Origin: Nymphaea colorata
Lineage: Eukaryota > Streptophyta > Magnoliopsida > Nymphaeales > Nymphaeaceae
Reading direction: 5' to 3'
DNA: 64,000 nucleotides
Assembly (NCBI RefSeq): GCF_008831285.2
Contig: NC_045139.1
Span: 7,162,204 to 7,226,203 of the forward strand
Below the pieces are notes generated by a model that saw only the letters and a program-made list of their open reading frames with translations, did no database searches and was not told the DNA's origin. How positions within the stretch are numbered: the stretch's first letter is position 1; each line of letters starts with the position of its first letter. The translations under genes and the position numbers were made by a program. Below are positions 39,601 to 49,926 of the stretch, one piece after another.

Positions 39601-42600
39601 TTTCCTTTTGATATGTCAATTGTTCCAAATTATTGGTGCAATAGTTGTGCCTGTGCTCTTTGGTTCTTCTTGGTGTCAAGCAGTTCCATCTTGTCATCCA
39701 TAGTGGCAATTTTTCAGTTCTCATCTGTGGTTTCTATTTTGGAAAATCTTCCTCATTGACATAATGGATGACAGTATAATTTGTCGACAAGTATGTTACG
39801 CTGAAACTGCTTTCTCTCAAGGCATTCATTTACAAGAGTTGCTGTAAAAAATCATGTATCGCTTCCCCTAGGCCTTATATATCTCACGTTTCTGATATTG
39901 AGGGGTATTGTTGTCATCAGGCTATAATCCATCACCTCATGCATGGAATAATTTGGTTAAAATGATTGAAGCCATTTGAATATGACGACAAGTTTTTGAA
40001 ATGAGTAATATCTAGAGAAATGTATCACATAAAAATGGGGACATTTTTTATTAAAGATTACCACTTCTCCATCACCAGCAGTAACCATGAACCTAGTGCA
40101 GGGTATTTCGAGTATCACTCTCATGCAAGGATGTACCCCTATGTTGGTAGTATTCAGTTAACTATCTGAACAAAGTTGGTTGCAATCTGCTATTAACTTG
40201 GGTGCCTTTCCAAGTTGATCCCTGACTTGTAGGAAATTTACGATCCTACTGCTCTCTATTGTGAGTGATAATCCATCCAAGGTTTGAACTTTAAAGGCTT
40301 AATTTTCTTGCATTTTTAACCATGGTTAGCAGCTTATAATAGCTATGTTGTTAAAAAAATTGGCATTATGTCATTTACAACTTGTACCTATTATGTTTGT
40401 AGCTCATCTTTTTTTTCTCCTTTCTAGGTTACTTATGTGATCTATCAGAACAAAAAGAATCTTTGTTCTCAAATTTAGCCTCAAGGACTAAATTGGAGTG
40501 CTTAAGCAAATGGATATGAAGTTGCTAATAGCTAAAAGATAGCGATGAATACATGGATAACACATAAAGTAGCGATCAACATGGCAAAGGTTCACTTACA
40601 AAGTCTATTCAAATAACTTGAGGGACAGCTCTTTTTTACTTTGTATTTGCCAATCACACTAAAATTGGAAGGGGTATTGACTCCATGACTTTCAGGGAAA
40701 GTCTGAATTAACTTTTGAATCCTTGGCATGCTAAATTTGGAAGCTTCCTTGCTCTCAAATAAGCAATCACGTGAATATGTTCCTCCACTGTGTGCTTCTT
40801 GGTTTTATGCTTCTAAACATGATCAATACATTTTTCTTCACAGTTTCTCTCTTGTCCTGCCTACCTTGTCAGCTCTTAATGTGGTCAGGTATATGTAAAG
40901 ATGCAAAAACGTGAACCTTCCTTTTCTCTTTCATTTCGCACCTTCTAAGTCTTGAATGTCAGTCTTACTCACTGACTGGGTTAAGCTTGTTTCCTATTCT
41001 GGAGGATAGTTCCATTTTGTTTACTATGTTCTCTTTATGTACAGTGAGGATGCCAAGGCTTCTGTATCTAGAAGAGTGTGAGATTCATGATAATTTTTCT
41101 TTGAGTTGGGTTCGTTGTTTTTAATGAGACCTCCCCTAATAGCTTAGGCATAAGATATTTCTAACACATTTTCGCAATTTGAAACCATGATATAGTTAAT
41201 GTGGTCTTATGTTCTCTAGCTTCCACTCTTTTCACTGCCTTGTTTTGCAGTTTTTTGGCAATAAAGTGTTTTAGCTATTTATGAGCCAGCAGTTTTTCTT
41301 TTTTTCCTTTAATAAATTTTCAATCTCTTAACATTTTAAAGATTTGCTGGAATTGTCAGAAATATTCTTGTTGACCACTTAAACAATCCTGTTTTGTCTG
41401 TTAGGAGAGTCTTATTGATGGAGTTTATTGATGGAACCCCAATTATGAATCTTGGTGAGGAGATGGCCAAGAGAGGCATCAACCCTGGTGGTAAAGTGGC
41501 AGCAATGGCAAAGCAGTATGATCTAGCTACTTAAGCAAATCATGAATAATTTTTAACTATTCTGCAGTTGCCAACTTTTGCATGAAATCCCTGATAGTCA
41601 TCCCATTGATTTTAGTTTGATATTTATTGGTTTTAATGAATTTGAATCCCATATCTTCTTTCTATCATCTCTATATCTAGATGATGGGCAATCATGACAA
41701 ATATATATCACATGTTGCTAGGCAGTGGAACTCCTTTGTAGTTTGTAGTATAATCGGCTTCATCACTAATTAATTCAGTTCTGTGTTGTTAAAAAATCAC
41801 AGAATTTGCTGTCTTGATGCGCACTGATCTGCCTGATTAAATACCAACTCAAACACAGATCACAGTTTCTGGTTTCTTTGTTTATTGGCAGGAAAATTCT
41901 AAACAGTTTGTCACTGGCTTATGGTCAAATGATCTTGAAAAGTGGTTTTTTCCATGCCGATCCACATCCAGGGAATATTTTCATTTGCAAAAACTCAGAG
42001 GCAAGTGCAGAAATTATGCTTTGCATGCTAGGAACGTTGCATTCTTCTGACATGGATCCTTGTTCTATGAAATTTTACATTAGTTTGGCATATCATCATT
42101 GTGTCTGTTGTTTCACCTTCCTCCTCCCTTCAAGCTCTCCTCTGACGTTCATGCTTCTGTTTCCATAAGTTGGAATCATGTAGAACTGCTAGATTGTGAA
42201 AATTTTTTATGAAATCTTTTGCTTCTTTATCTTGAGATTGGGCCCAACTCTTTAAAGTGGACATCAAGTGGATGACAGTGTTGTATAGTGATGCCAGTCA
42301 CCTCTAATTTAAAGCTCATGTTGTGAATAATTTAATTAATTTAGCACAACAGACATGCTAGGAGTGTTAGCCTGTTTCATAAGGTTTCAACATTGATCTT
42401 AGAGAAGAAACAGGTGTTTCATACTCAATAAGCAACATTACAAAAAGATATTAAACTTCTTAGAGACTAATCTGATTGTTTTCTTCTTAAGCATGCAACA
42501 TAAGGAATTTAGATGATAGAAAGAGCCATCTACTATTTGTTTGTAAACTGACAATTTTTGAGCCTACAACAACATGAGAGCCACTAGAGTGAAGCAAGCC

Positions 42601-45600
42601 AATGAAAAGTTGAAGAACATAAATAGGTAAAAGAATTATTTCATCTAATGAGATCTTCAGAACAAAAAATTCCTTAAGTTTATACTTTTACTCCATTACA
42701 TTTTTTAGTCCTGTATAGTTTTACTACTACGCTCAGAGAATTTCTGCTTTATGCCTCTGTGGCGAGGAGTTGAGAAGATTTCCTTCTGATTTTAACTTAT
42801 TAGTAAATGGAAAGTTGTGACATATTTTTTGATAGGTTGCTTTGCTTGATTATGGCCAAGTAAAGCATATTACTAATAGGGTGAGGCTTGCATATGCCAA
42901 CCTTGTGGTTGCGATGGTTACTGACAATCCTCTGAAGGCATCAGAGAGCTTCAGGTGTGGGCTTCTATCCTTAGATGTAAGTTTTGGAGAGATTTTGGAG
43001 TGGATCTTAATAATTTGTATTGCTAAAAAGTAAATCCTATATGAAGTGCAAAATCTAGATTATTGATGTAATTTCTGAATATTTTTTACCACTTTGTGCC
43101 TGTAAAGTTTGTACTTTTGACTAGCCCTAGCATACATTTTTTTATCATACTGATGCAAAAGCTATTAAATCTCTGTGTTTTATTTTCCACATAAATTATT
43201 CTTGTAGGTCAACGATGTTTGATATTGAAAAAGAATCATGACTAACAAATGTGGCTCCTTCAAAAAGATTGGTTGAACATCTTAGTTGTCAAAATCCCGC
43301 CTAGTCATTTGAGTCAGTTATCGACCAATTTGTGTTTTGACCCAGTGACTAGTTTGCCACAGTCAGACTAAGCACTTAGTCAGCTTAGTCATTGGTCTGG
43401 CGGCTAATCCCTAACTAGTCATTTGAGTCAGTTATTGACTGACTGTGTTTAAACCAGTGGCTAGTTGGTCAGACTTGTAAATCAGTCAGCGTAGTCATTC
43501 ATCTGCAGACTAATCCTTAACCTATATATAGGGCTAGTCTGAACTAGTTCCGGTTATTCTTTTTAGGGTCATGAACAACATGCCAACTTTCAATTTTGAC
43601 AAATTAGCTGAAAATAGCAAATTGTTGCTAATGGATCTGGAAACATCTTTGTGGAATCTGTAAAACATGAACTTGTAGAATTGTTGCTTATGTGGAACAA
43701 TTTGGAGAGTGGTTCCTCTGGAAATCATTATAAGCATACAAACTCAGCAACAAACTATTAGTAGATTGTTCCAGAATTTGATTTTTTGCAAGATCGAAAA
43801 AGTTGCATATACTGAACCTGTGAGAGGGAGTAACTTGATTTTGCCAATTGAAACATGCCAGGAGGTCCTTTTCTGGACGTCTTTCATAAGCTGTATATGT
43901 GCTTATTATGGTCCATTTGCTACGAATAGGCACTTGGATGGTGTTTTTGTTGAAGAAACTATGATTTTTTAAGGTTAAATATTTACGAAAATTCCAGGCA
44001 TTAATGGAACTGGGTCAGAATTATACAGTTAGTCCTGTGATCTTTTCTGCTGCACTTAAATGTGGACCTGCTTCAGTATGCCTACTTCTATTTGAATCCC
44101 CAAAGTTTTGTTGGTTTTGTTAATGCCTATATGAGAACAATTTTACTACTTTTTCCTGTAAAAATTTATTGTTCTGATGCCATATTTGTTGGCTTTTGTC
44201 TTGTGATATAAAGATCCAACTAAACCCCAGGAGTTTCTTATATTGTGTTCATGCTTGAGCCTAGGATTGAATCTACTGTTGCAGAGTTCTATTTGAATCC
44301 ATCTGTTCTTTTGTTGTCAAGATTTACCCATTTTATTGGCTTGGTGAGGATTACTCTTGGTACTACCTACATGTGACCTCGAACTTCCATGTTTGACTTG
44401 TCATTTTCCATGTACGGGTACTTTATTTCTCACATTTCATGGATGATTTTAGGGAACTTGGTATAGGTACAAGTGAATGTCCAGATGGATCCGAGGAATT
44501 GTTGAAACTGGCTAGAGGAATGTTTGACACAAAGCTTCCTCCTCATGTAAAGACCATGACCCCATTTTCAGATAATTCTGCACTGAAGAAACTATCAGTC
44601 AAGGTATATACTTGATCTTAATAGTAGATCTTTTTAGCAATATCAATTTTTCATGCTATGGCTTAGCTGATTAACTTTTTCCTGTGCCTGGTATGCGAGC
44701 CCCTTCAATTGTCAGCTGGTTGCAACAAAACATGAACTTTGCCTATCTAGATTCTGGGAAAATTTGTCCCAAATGGAGGTGCAATTCCAAATAAACATTA
44801 GCAGAATATGATCAATAATGTTGGGATATTAATACAAATTGAAGTATGTTTTATGAAGTGATTTTCATCTTTCATCTAGTGCTGTGATACTTAGTCTGAT
44901 TTGTTTTTCCTATCCACTATTTCAACTAGCGTGTTGTTGCACATGATTTTGTACAAGTTCATTAAGAACATGCATATTTGCTAAACCTTTTCAATCCCTC
45001 AGATAGCATGTGCATCTAGAATTTCCATGGGAATTTGTGCAGGTGCTGGCTTGCCTGGAAGAATGTGATCCTCCAAAGTTTCAAGGTTATATTTTATTTG
45101 ACAAGTAGAATGGAAGTACCTAATTAGGCATTGCGGTGACATCTAATATATGTGGAAACATGGCAGCAATTGCCTGGTTTCTATGTATAGTATCCAGGAA
45201 ATATCAAAAAAGTAATACTTCATGAGGGTAAAGCTCTCTTGGATACAATTAAGTTCTTGGTATGAGGGATGACAGAAATGATGCTATATATATTCCATGA
45301 ATCTGTTTTCTTGAAGTGTAAAACTGTCACATAAACAAAACAAGGCCTGCTCATACTCTATTACAAGATGAACTTTATTCTTTTGCGCGATATGCAACAA
45401 AATGTAAATAACTAACCAAGAAGGTAATAGAATTAGATGGAAATTTTTAGAAAGTTAACTAAGTACCATCCAATTCCTTCATTCACCTGGGGTTGTGTCA
45501 TTTTTCCTGCTTCCGAAGTTTAAGTTTAATCCGACATTACTTTGCAGAGCTTTCCAGAGGAGCTTTTCTTTGTTCTGCGAACAGTTAATCTGTTAAGAGG

Positions 45601-46392
45601 ATTGAGTGTTGGGTTGGGGATAAATTATTCTTGTGCAGAACAGTGGAAGCCTATTGCTGAAGAAGCCTTGTCTGCTGTTGGAAGTCAACCAGGTAAACTC
45701 TTATTGCATTCTAAATGTGTGCTTTTACATCAAAACCTTACTTCTCTCAACTAACTCAGATAAACAACGAAGACATGGCATCTTCAAGAGATTGTTTTGG
45801 GGAAAGTGAATATGTAGCAGAAGATTGTATAGAAGATGCAACATCACCTCTATATGGTACAGAAATGACGAGGCAGTTCCTTTTATGCAGCTGACATTAA
45901 AAAATTATCAGAAAAAATGTTAAACCTAGGTGCCTCGTTCTGTGTTCAAGTATCTCCAATTCATTTTTTTTTCTTGTAGAATATTCCGTTCTGGCGATAA
46001 GAACACCAGCTAATTTTTTCCAATACAATTCCTTGTATCTTCCTATCTTATCCTGTTATCTTGTTTCAAAGTGGAATTATGCTTTCTTGCACCTGTCACA
46101 GTATCTAAAAACATAAAAATTCTTCTTTGTTTCTAATGGCGAGAAGAAGTTGCAGAATTATACAAAAGTAAGTTATGCGTTGGTCAGAGTGGCTTAAGAA
46201 ACTAATGAAACGGATACGGGATTGAGAGTAGAGAAGATCTTCCCTGCAGGAGCTATAGATTTAGCATACCTGATGACTTCCTTCCTCTGGTCCTGTATGA
46301 TTGCAGGCACATGTATTTCTGCCGACATTGAGTATCATACTTTGTGTAACATCACCACGCTATCTGGAAGGTATCCTGTCTTCACATCCTAA
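30597..46392 (+). CDS. ABC1/UbiB-family atypical kinase (plant ABC1K11/12-like)
   Basis: Twelve exons: 30597-30728, 30808-30936, 31112-31306, 32497-32544, 32806-32931, 38914-39038, 41405-41515, 41892-42000, 42836-42954, 44453-44603, 45548-45692, 46307-46392; 491 residues. ABC1 proteins have a protein-kinase-like fold and act on quinone and lipid metabolism in plastids and mitochondria. Hallmarks: K-A-A-Q of the KxGQ motif at 87-90, the Ala-rich loop GSASIAQVHRA near 146-156, VAVK (Lys168), QIGYEFDF-like VGYEFDFLREA, the catalytic HADPHPGN at 310-317, and LLDYGQVK. The C-terminus SVGLGINYSCAEQW is typical. The start is uncertain: ATG 30597 gives a family-like length; an in-frame ATG at 30435 would add 54 residues. 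The last exon (GTCISADIEYH to stop) is the least certain. Intron 8 begins with GC. Intron 5 is 5.98 kb because of transposon insertions. Confidence 0.9.
33569..33617. repeat. (GA)n microsatellite
   Basis: GA repeat of about 48 bp in intron 5 of the ABC1 kinase gene. Confidence 0.95.
33712..33940 (+). repeat. Degenerate minisatellite, units of about 48 bp
   Basis: The motif (T)AGAATCCTAGGAGACTTC, then ACA(T/A)..ACAAGGA(C/T)ATTAA, recurs four to five times with variation. It directly follows the GA array and a short unique stretch. Confidence 0.7.
34207..37668 (-). mobile_element. Full-length but decayed hAT transposon
   Basis: 3,462 bp inserted in intron 5 of the ABC1 kinase gene. A perfect 8-bp target duplication CCCCTACT is at 34199-34206 and 37669-37676. 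The ends are CAATGTTGTAAAACGCGTA and, inverted, CAGTGTTGTACGTATCGTA. Subterminal arrays of GTATCGTA/GATACG motifs fill about 100 bp on the left and 180 bp on the right, the usual transposase-binding repeats of hAT elements. It encodes a transposase on the - strand. The exact target duplication suggests fairly recent insertion, yet the gene inside has several breaks, so it probably moved with help from another copy. Confidence 0.93.
34616..37149 (-). pseudogene. hAT transposase, BED-finger / DUF659 / hATC type
   Basis: Read on the - strand from about 37149: a BED zinc finger (CSFCGNTFSGGISRMKHHL), an acidic linker, a basic region, AMTSKDMLYQAQKMVGKWFY, then the DUF659 catalytic-like part with WKETGCSIMSDGWTDTRSR, then VQFITDNAANYRAARDLL. 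Later come PAQTRFATNVL, WTGQLHQPLHAAAYYLNP and the hATC dimerisation part WWNRYGFDCPNLARFA near 35190. An acidic tail rich in Asp/Glu ends at 34616. Breaks seen: a stop after KMLSYH near 36414, a frame change near 36010, a stop near 35828, and a stop replacing Trp within the hATC segment near 35110. It cannot make a full protein. Confidence 0.9.
38422..38766. mobile_element. 345-bp MITE, possibly hAT-type
   Basis: The left end is CACTGTCACAGAAAACATG and the inverted right end CATTGTCACAAACATCATT. The flanking octamers TTTCAGTG and GTTTAGTG match at 6 of 8. The inside is AT-rich with internal inverted pieces (AAAACATTAAAAATG and CATTTTTAATGTTTT). It lies 148 bp before exon 6 of the ABC1 kinase gene. 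Confidence 0.5.
42001..42835 (+). other. GC-AG intron of the ABC1 kinase gene
   Basis: Exon 8 ends ..AACTCAGAG and the intron starts GCAAGT, with no GT donor that keeps the frame. The downstream acceptor TTTGATAG joins Glu to VALLDYGQ, exactly as in the family. AG|GCAAGT is the strong consensus seen at plant GC-AG introns. Confidence 0.85.
43270..43545. repeat. Two tandem GACTAGT-rich units of about 118 bp
   Basis: The block starting CTAGTCATTTGAGTCAGTTA occurs at about 43300 and 43418, each ending near GGCTAATCC(C/T)TAAC or GACTAATCCTTAAC. It is rich in TAGTC/GACTA words on both strands. A similar GACTAGT-rich patch occurs at 19885-19985. It looks like a decayed DNA-transposon subterminal array. 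Confidence 0.6.
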
Positions 46393-47789
46393 GCCATTCT
46401 GAGTAATAGGCTGACGTCATAATGTTTATTGAAAAGTTGAATAAGAAGGGCAGACAAAGCATATTAGAAAAACCATTCTCCCTCTCACTTTATATATATA
46501 TATATAAAGCTTTGTTTGTGGGTTCTCCCAAATGCTCACAAGTCACAACCCATTGCTCGTAGTCCCCAAGAGATACAGTGATCTAAACCTTTTTCCTTTT
46601 CGAATATTGGACACTGAAATTACGAATTGAATATAGAGGCGTCAACGCTCGCCCTGGTAAAGGAGAAATTAAGCATCCAATATTAATCAAAATCAAACTT
46701 CAAATCAAAGTCTACATACAAATTAAAGAGGGAGAGCTCATGCATAAGATGTTTCTTTAGCACCATTAAAGAAAGATTGCTTTTTGATGTCGCACAAACT
46801 GATCAAATAGCTTTTTTCTGATTCTGTAGGATCCTGTGCTCATCTTATATGCACCAATGTTTTCCTTAACTCTGCAAAAAAAAGAAGAAGAAAAAAGCAA
46901 CTATTTCCTGACAATCGAACTTCTATGGTCCACCAGTCCAACTAGAACTAGGTGGGCTACACCCGTTAGAGAGAAAAAAAAAGGAGGAAAGAAAAGAGGA
47001 AAAAGAAAAAAAGGAAAATGAGATCCGCATGACTAAGCAACAGTCGTGGGCAAGGCCAGTGCTTACTTGATCCACTCGGCTTCTCTTTTCGTTTTGTTGC
47101 ATCTGTCTCCAAAAGCCACACGCCTCCAACAACTCCATAAGACGGCGACATTTGACCCGTCACAACTCTCTGATTTCCTAAATTTTGGTGCTTAGGTTGC
47201 CTCTTTGATCTTATTTGGAATTCATAATAGCTCCCTTTGTTAAGCCGCTTTAAATTCAAATGAGAATTCACAAGAACACATTGTTATGCATATTGATAAC
47301 ATATTCAAATCTGAATCCGTTACAAAGAAATTCAAACTTGAACAGCTTTTCTTTTCCTTCTTTTTTTTTTCAAAAATACAACTGAAGGGATTTTTTGCGA
47401 AAGAGATGACGAGAAGCTTCAGTCTTTAGGCGTGCGTGGCCCAACCAACGGAACGATGAATGAAAGGAGGGCTGAATCGTCATTTACTAAGGGAAAATCT
47501 TCGGGGACGGAGGGAGGTAGACAGGCAGACAAAGGGGGCCTCCGGACAGACGCCAAAATATCTTCTCTCCCTCTCAAAATTACGCTCGACGAGGTGGACG
47601 CCGGCGGTGAAAATGAATGATATTCTTGTATAATTAGGAGACAATATAAAAGAACCAAAGGGAAGCGAAAACGAAAGGGAAGGAGCGGGGAAAGGAGACC
47701 TGCTAATTATACTTTTGCGTAAGAAAATTCAGGGAAGAGGAAAGACAGAAGGGAAAGAGAGGGAGTTCTGCAACTGGTACACAAGCAAG
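46393..47789. other. 3' flank of the ABC1 kinase gene and TPR-gene promoter region
   Basis: AT-rich to purine-rich (a poly-A/G stretch at 46970-47020), with a short (TA)n at about 46491-46506. No gene recognised. The 5' UTR of the TPR gene probably lies within the last 150 bp. Confidence 0.4.
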
Positions 47790-48587
47790 ATGGTGGCGAT
47801 GACGCATTCTCTCAGCGGGAGCGTACCGCCTTTCGTCGACGCGAGTACCATCAAGAGAAACCCCAACCACCCGAAGAGGAAGGAGTTCTTGTGCTATCAG
47901 AGAGGTGGACGAGGAGGAGGAGGAAGGAGAAAAATCGAAGGAGAACACGGAGTTATTCTGCGCAAAGGCATCCATTACCACCGTCTTCTTCACCACCACC
48001 ACCACCCTTTTCTCATTAGAATCGATTCCAGGGCGAACGCCTTTGACCCCGATGCTGGGTCCAGCGGCGAGAACGGGGTCGGGGGAGACCAAGACGACAT
48101 CGACTGGGAGAAGGAGATGAGAGAGAGGCTGAAGGAGATCGAGGAGATGAAGGAATTGGAACGCCGGGCAGAGGAATTGCAGGCTGGGGAGGCCGAGGCG
48201 GTGGCAGCAGTGGCGGAGGAGGAGACTGAGGAGGAGAAGAGGCAGAGAGTTCGGAAGGAGCTGGAGAAGGTTTAGTATTGATGTTGCTTTTCCTCTCCAT
48301 TTTGGCTCTCCTTTTGTTTGTTCAGAAGATGGTATGAAGTAAGATATCTACAGAGTAATAGGGGGTTGATGGACTAACTGAAGGTTTGTTTTGGTGGATT
48401 GGTGCAGCTGGCGAAGGAGCAGGCAGAGCGGAGGGAGACGGCGAAGCTGATGTTCGAGGTAGGACAGAAGGCGTATGGGAAGGGCAATTACGGCAGAGCG
48501 ATCGAGTTTCTCGAAGCAGCACTTACCATTATCCCCCGTCAGACGCTTTTTGGCGGAGAGGTGACCAACTCCCTTCTCTTCTGCATT

Positions 48588-48659
<72 letters not shown>

Positions 48660-49879
48660 ACTTTCATCAGTTTCATTCTTAAAGAATAAGTAAGTCAACA
48701 GCGCATGCAATAAATTTAGAGAAAAAATGTACTTCTTGCGGTGAGGAGCATGTTGGTTGTTTGCATATATTTTTTGGCAAGTTGGTGTTAGCAAACTCTT
48801 AGTCGGCTTTATGCCAAGAATCTTAGCGTACTCTTATCAGCTTTATGCCAAGAATCTTAGCAAACTCGTGTCAGCTTTATGCCAACTTCCCGACCATGGA
48901 AGTTTCTAAGTCCAACTTCCCGACCAAATAAGTAGAGATCCTTCTATTTATTTTGCTTCTTTTGTCAGCATTTTCTGAACGAAATGAAGGAAGTCTTTCT
49001 TTTTGTATAAGTCGAAGTTCTGTAACTTACGTTTATGATTCGAACTATCCTCATTTTTCCTGTGTTCGTTTCTTCCGGTATTCATGAGATTTTGAAGGCA
49101 TAAAGTGGTAGCCACGAGGAGTTGCCAGAACATCGAAGGAAAGAATAACTGTGAATGAAACATCGGTAACAATTAAAGTTGAATCCCGAATTATAAATCA
49201 TCCACTTGTTCCTTCCAAAATAAAGAAATAGGTTGGGCTTATAGATGTACAAAATTTATCACCATAGCTGACCCCTTTGATTTGATCAGTCAATTCAGAC
49301 TTCTATAGTTCTTCAGCCACGTTGGAGCTCAGATTGTTACTACATAGGGTTTGATACCAAGAAGGACCTTGTTATCGGAGATTAGATTGTTCCACAGGAG
49401 GATGTTCGTTGCTGTTTTGTTATTGTCTCTGCACTTTGCATAAAATCATTGCAATGATTTTTTTTAATAAAAAGCACTCTCTCGTTTCATATGGAAGAAG
49501 ACAAAAGCTACCCTGCTCAACATATCTTTTACAATCAAGGAAAGTACACATTGTTCAGGATTCGTCTTCTGGCTAAACTCATGTGCGTTTCAAGTGTTTT
49601 ATGAGAATACTATAATTCAAGATTGTTTTTTGATATGCCTGGTTTGGATGTCGATGAAAGATATGATTGTTAGAAGTGGTAGAAATCAGTATATATATGT
49701 GTGTGTGTGTGTGGTTTATGGATTTCTATGGCCAGGTCCTGGCCGTAGAAGTCCACAGCACTCACACACACTGCCCAATGCTTGGCATTGGGCATGGACA
49801 TGAGTGTCAGCCACCTAATGTCCTTCATCAGGTGGTTGTGGGTAGAGTAAATCTCTACTAGCTGTGGGGAATCACCCTT

Positions 49880-49926
<47 letters not shown>

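Noticed and set aside
47703-48300. - strand and other-frame ORFs opposite the TPR gene's first exon
   Set aside because: Shadows of a purine-rich coding exon; low-complexity Pro/Ser or Arg strings.
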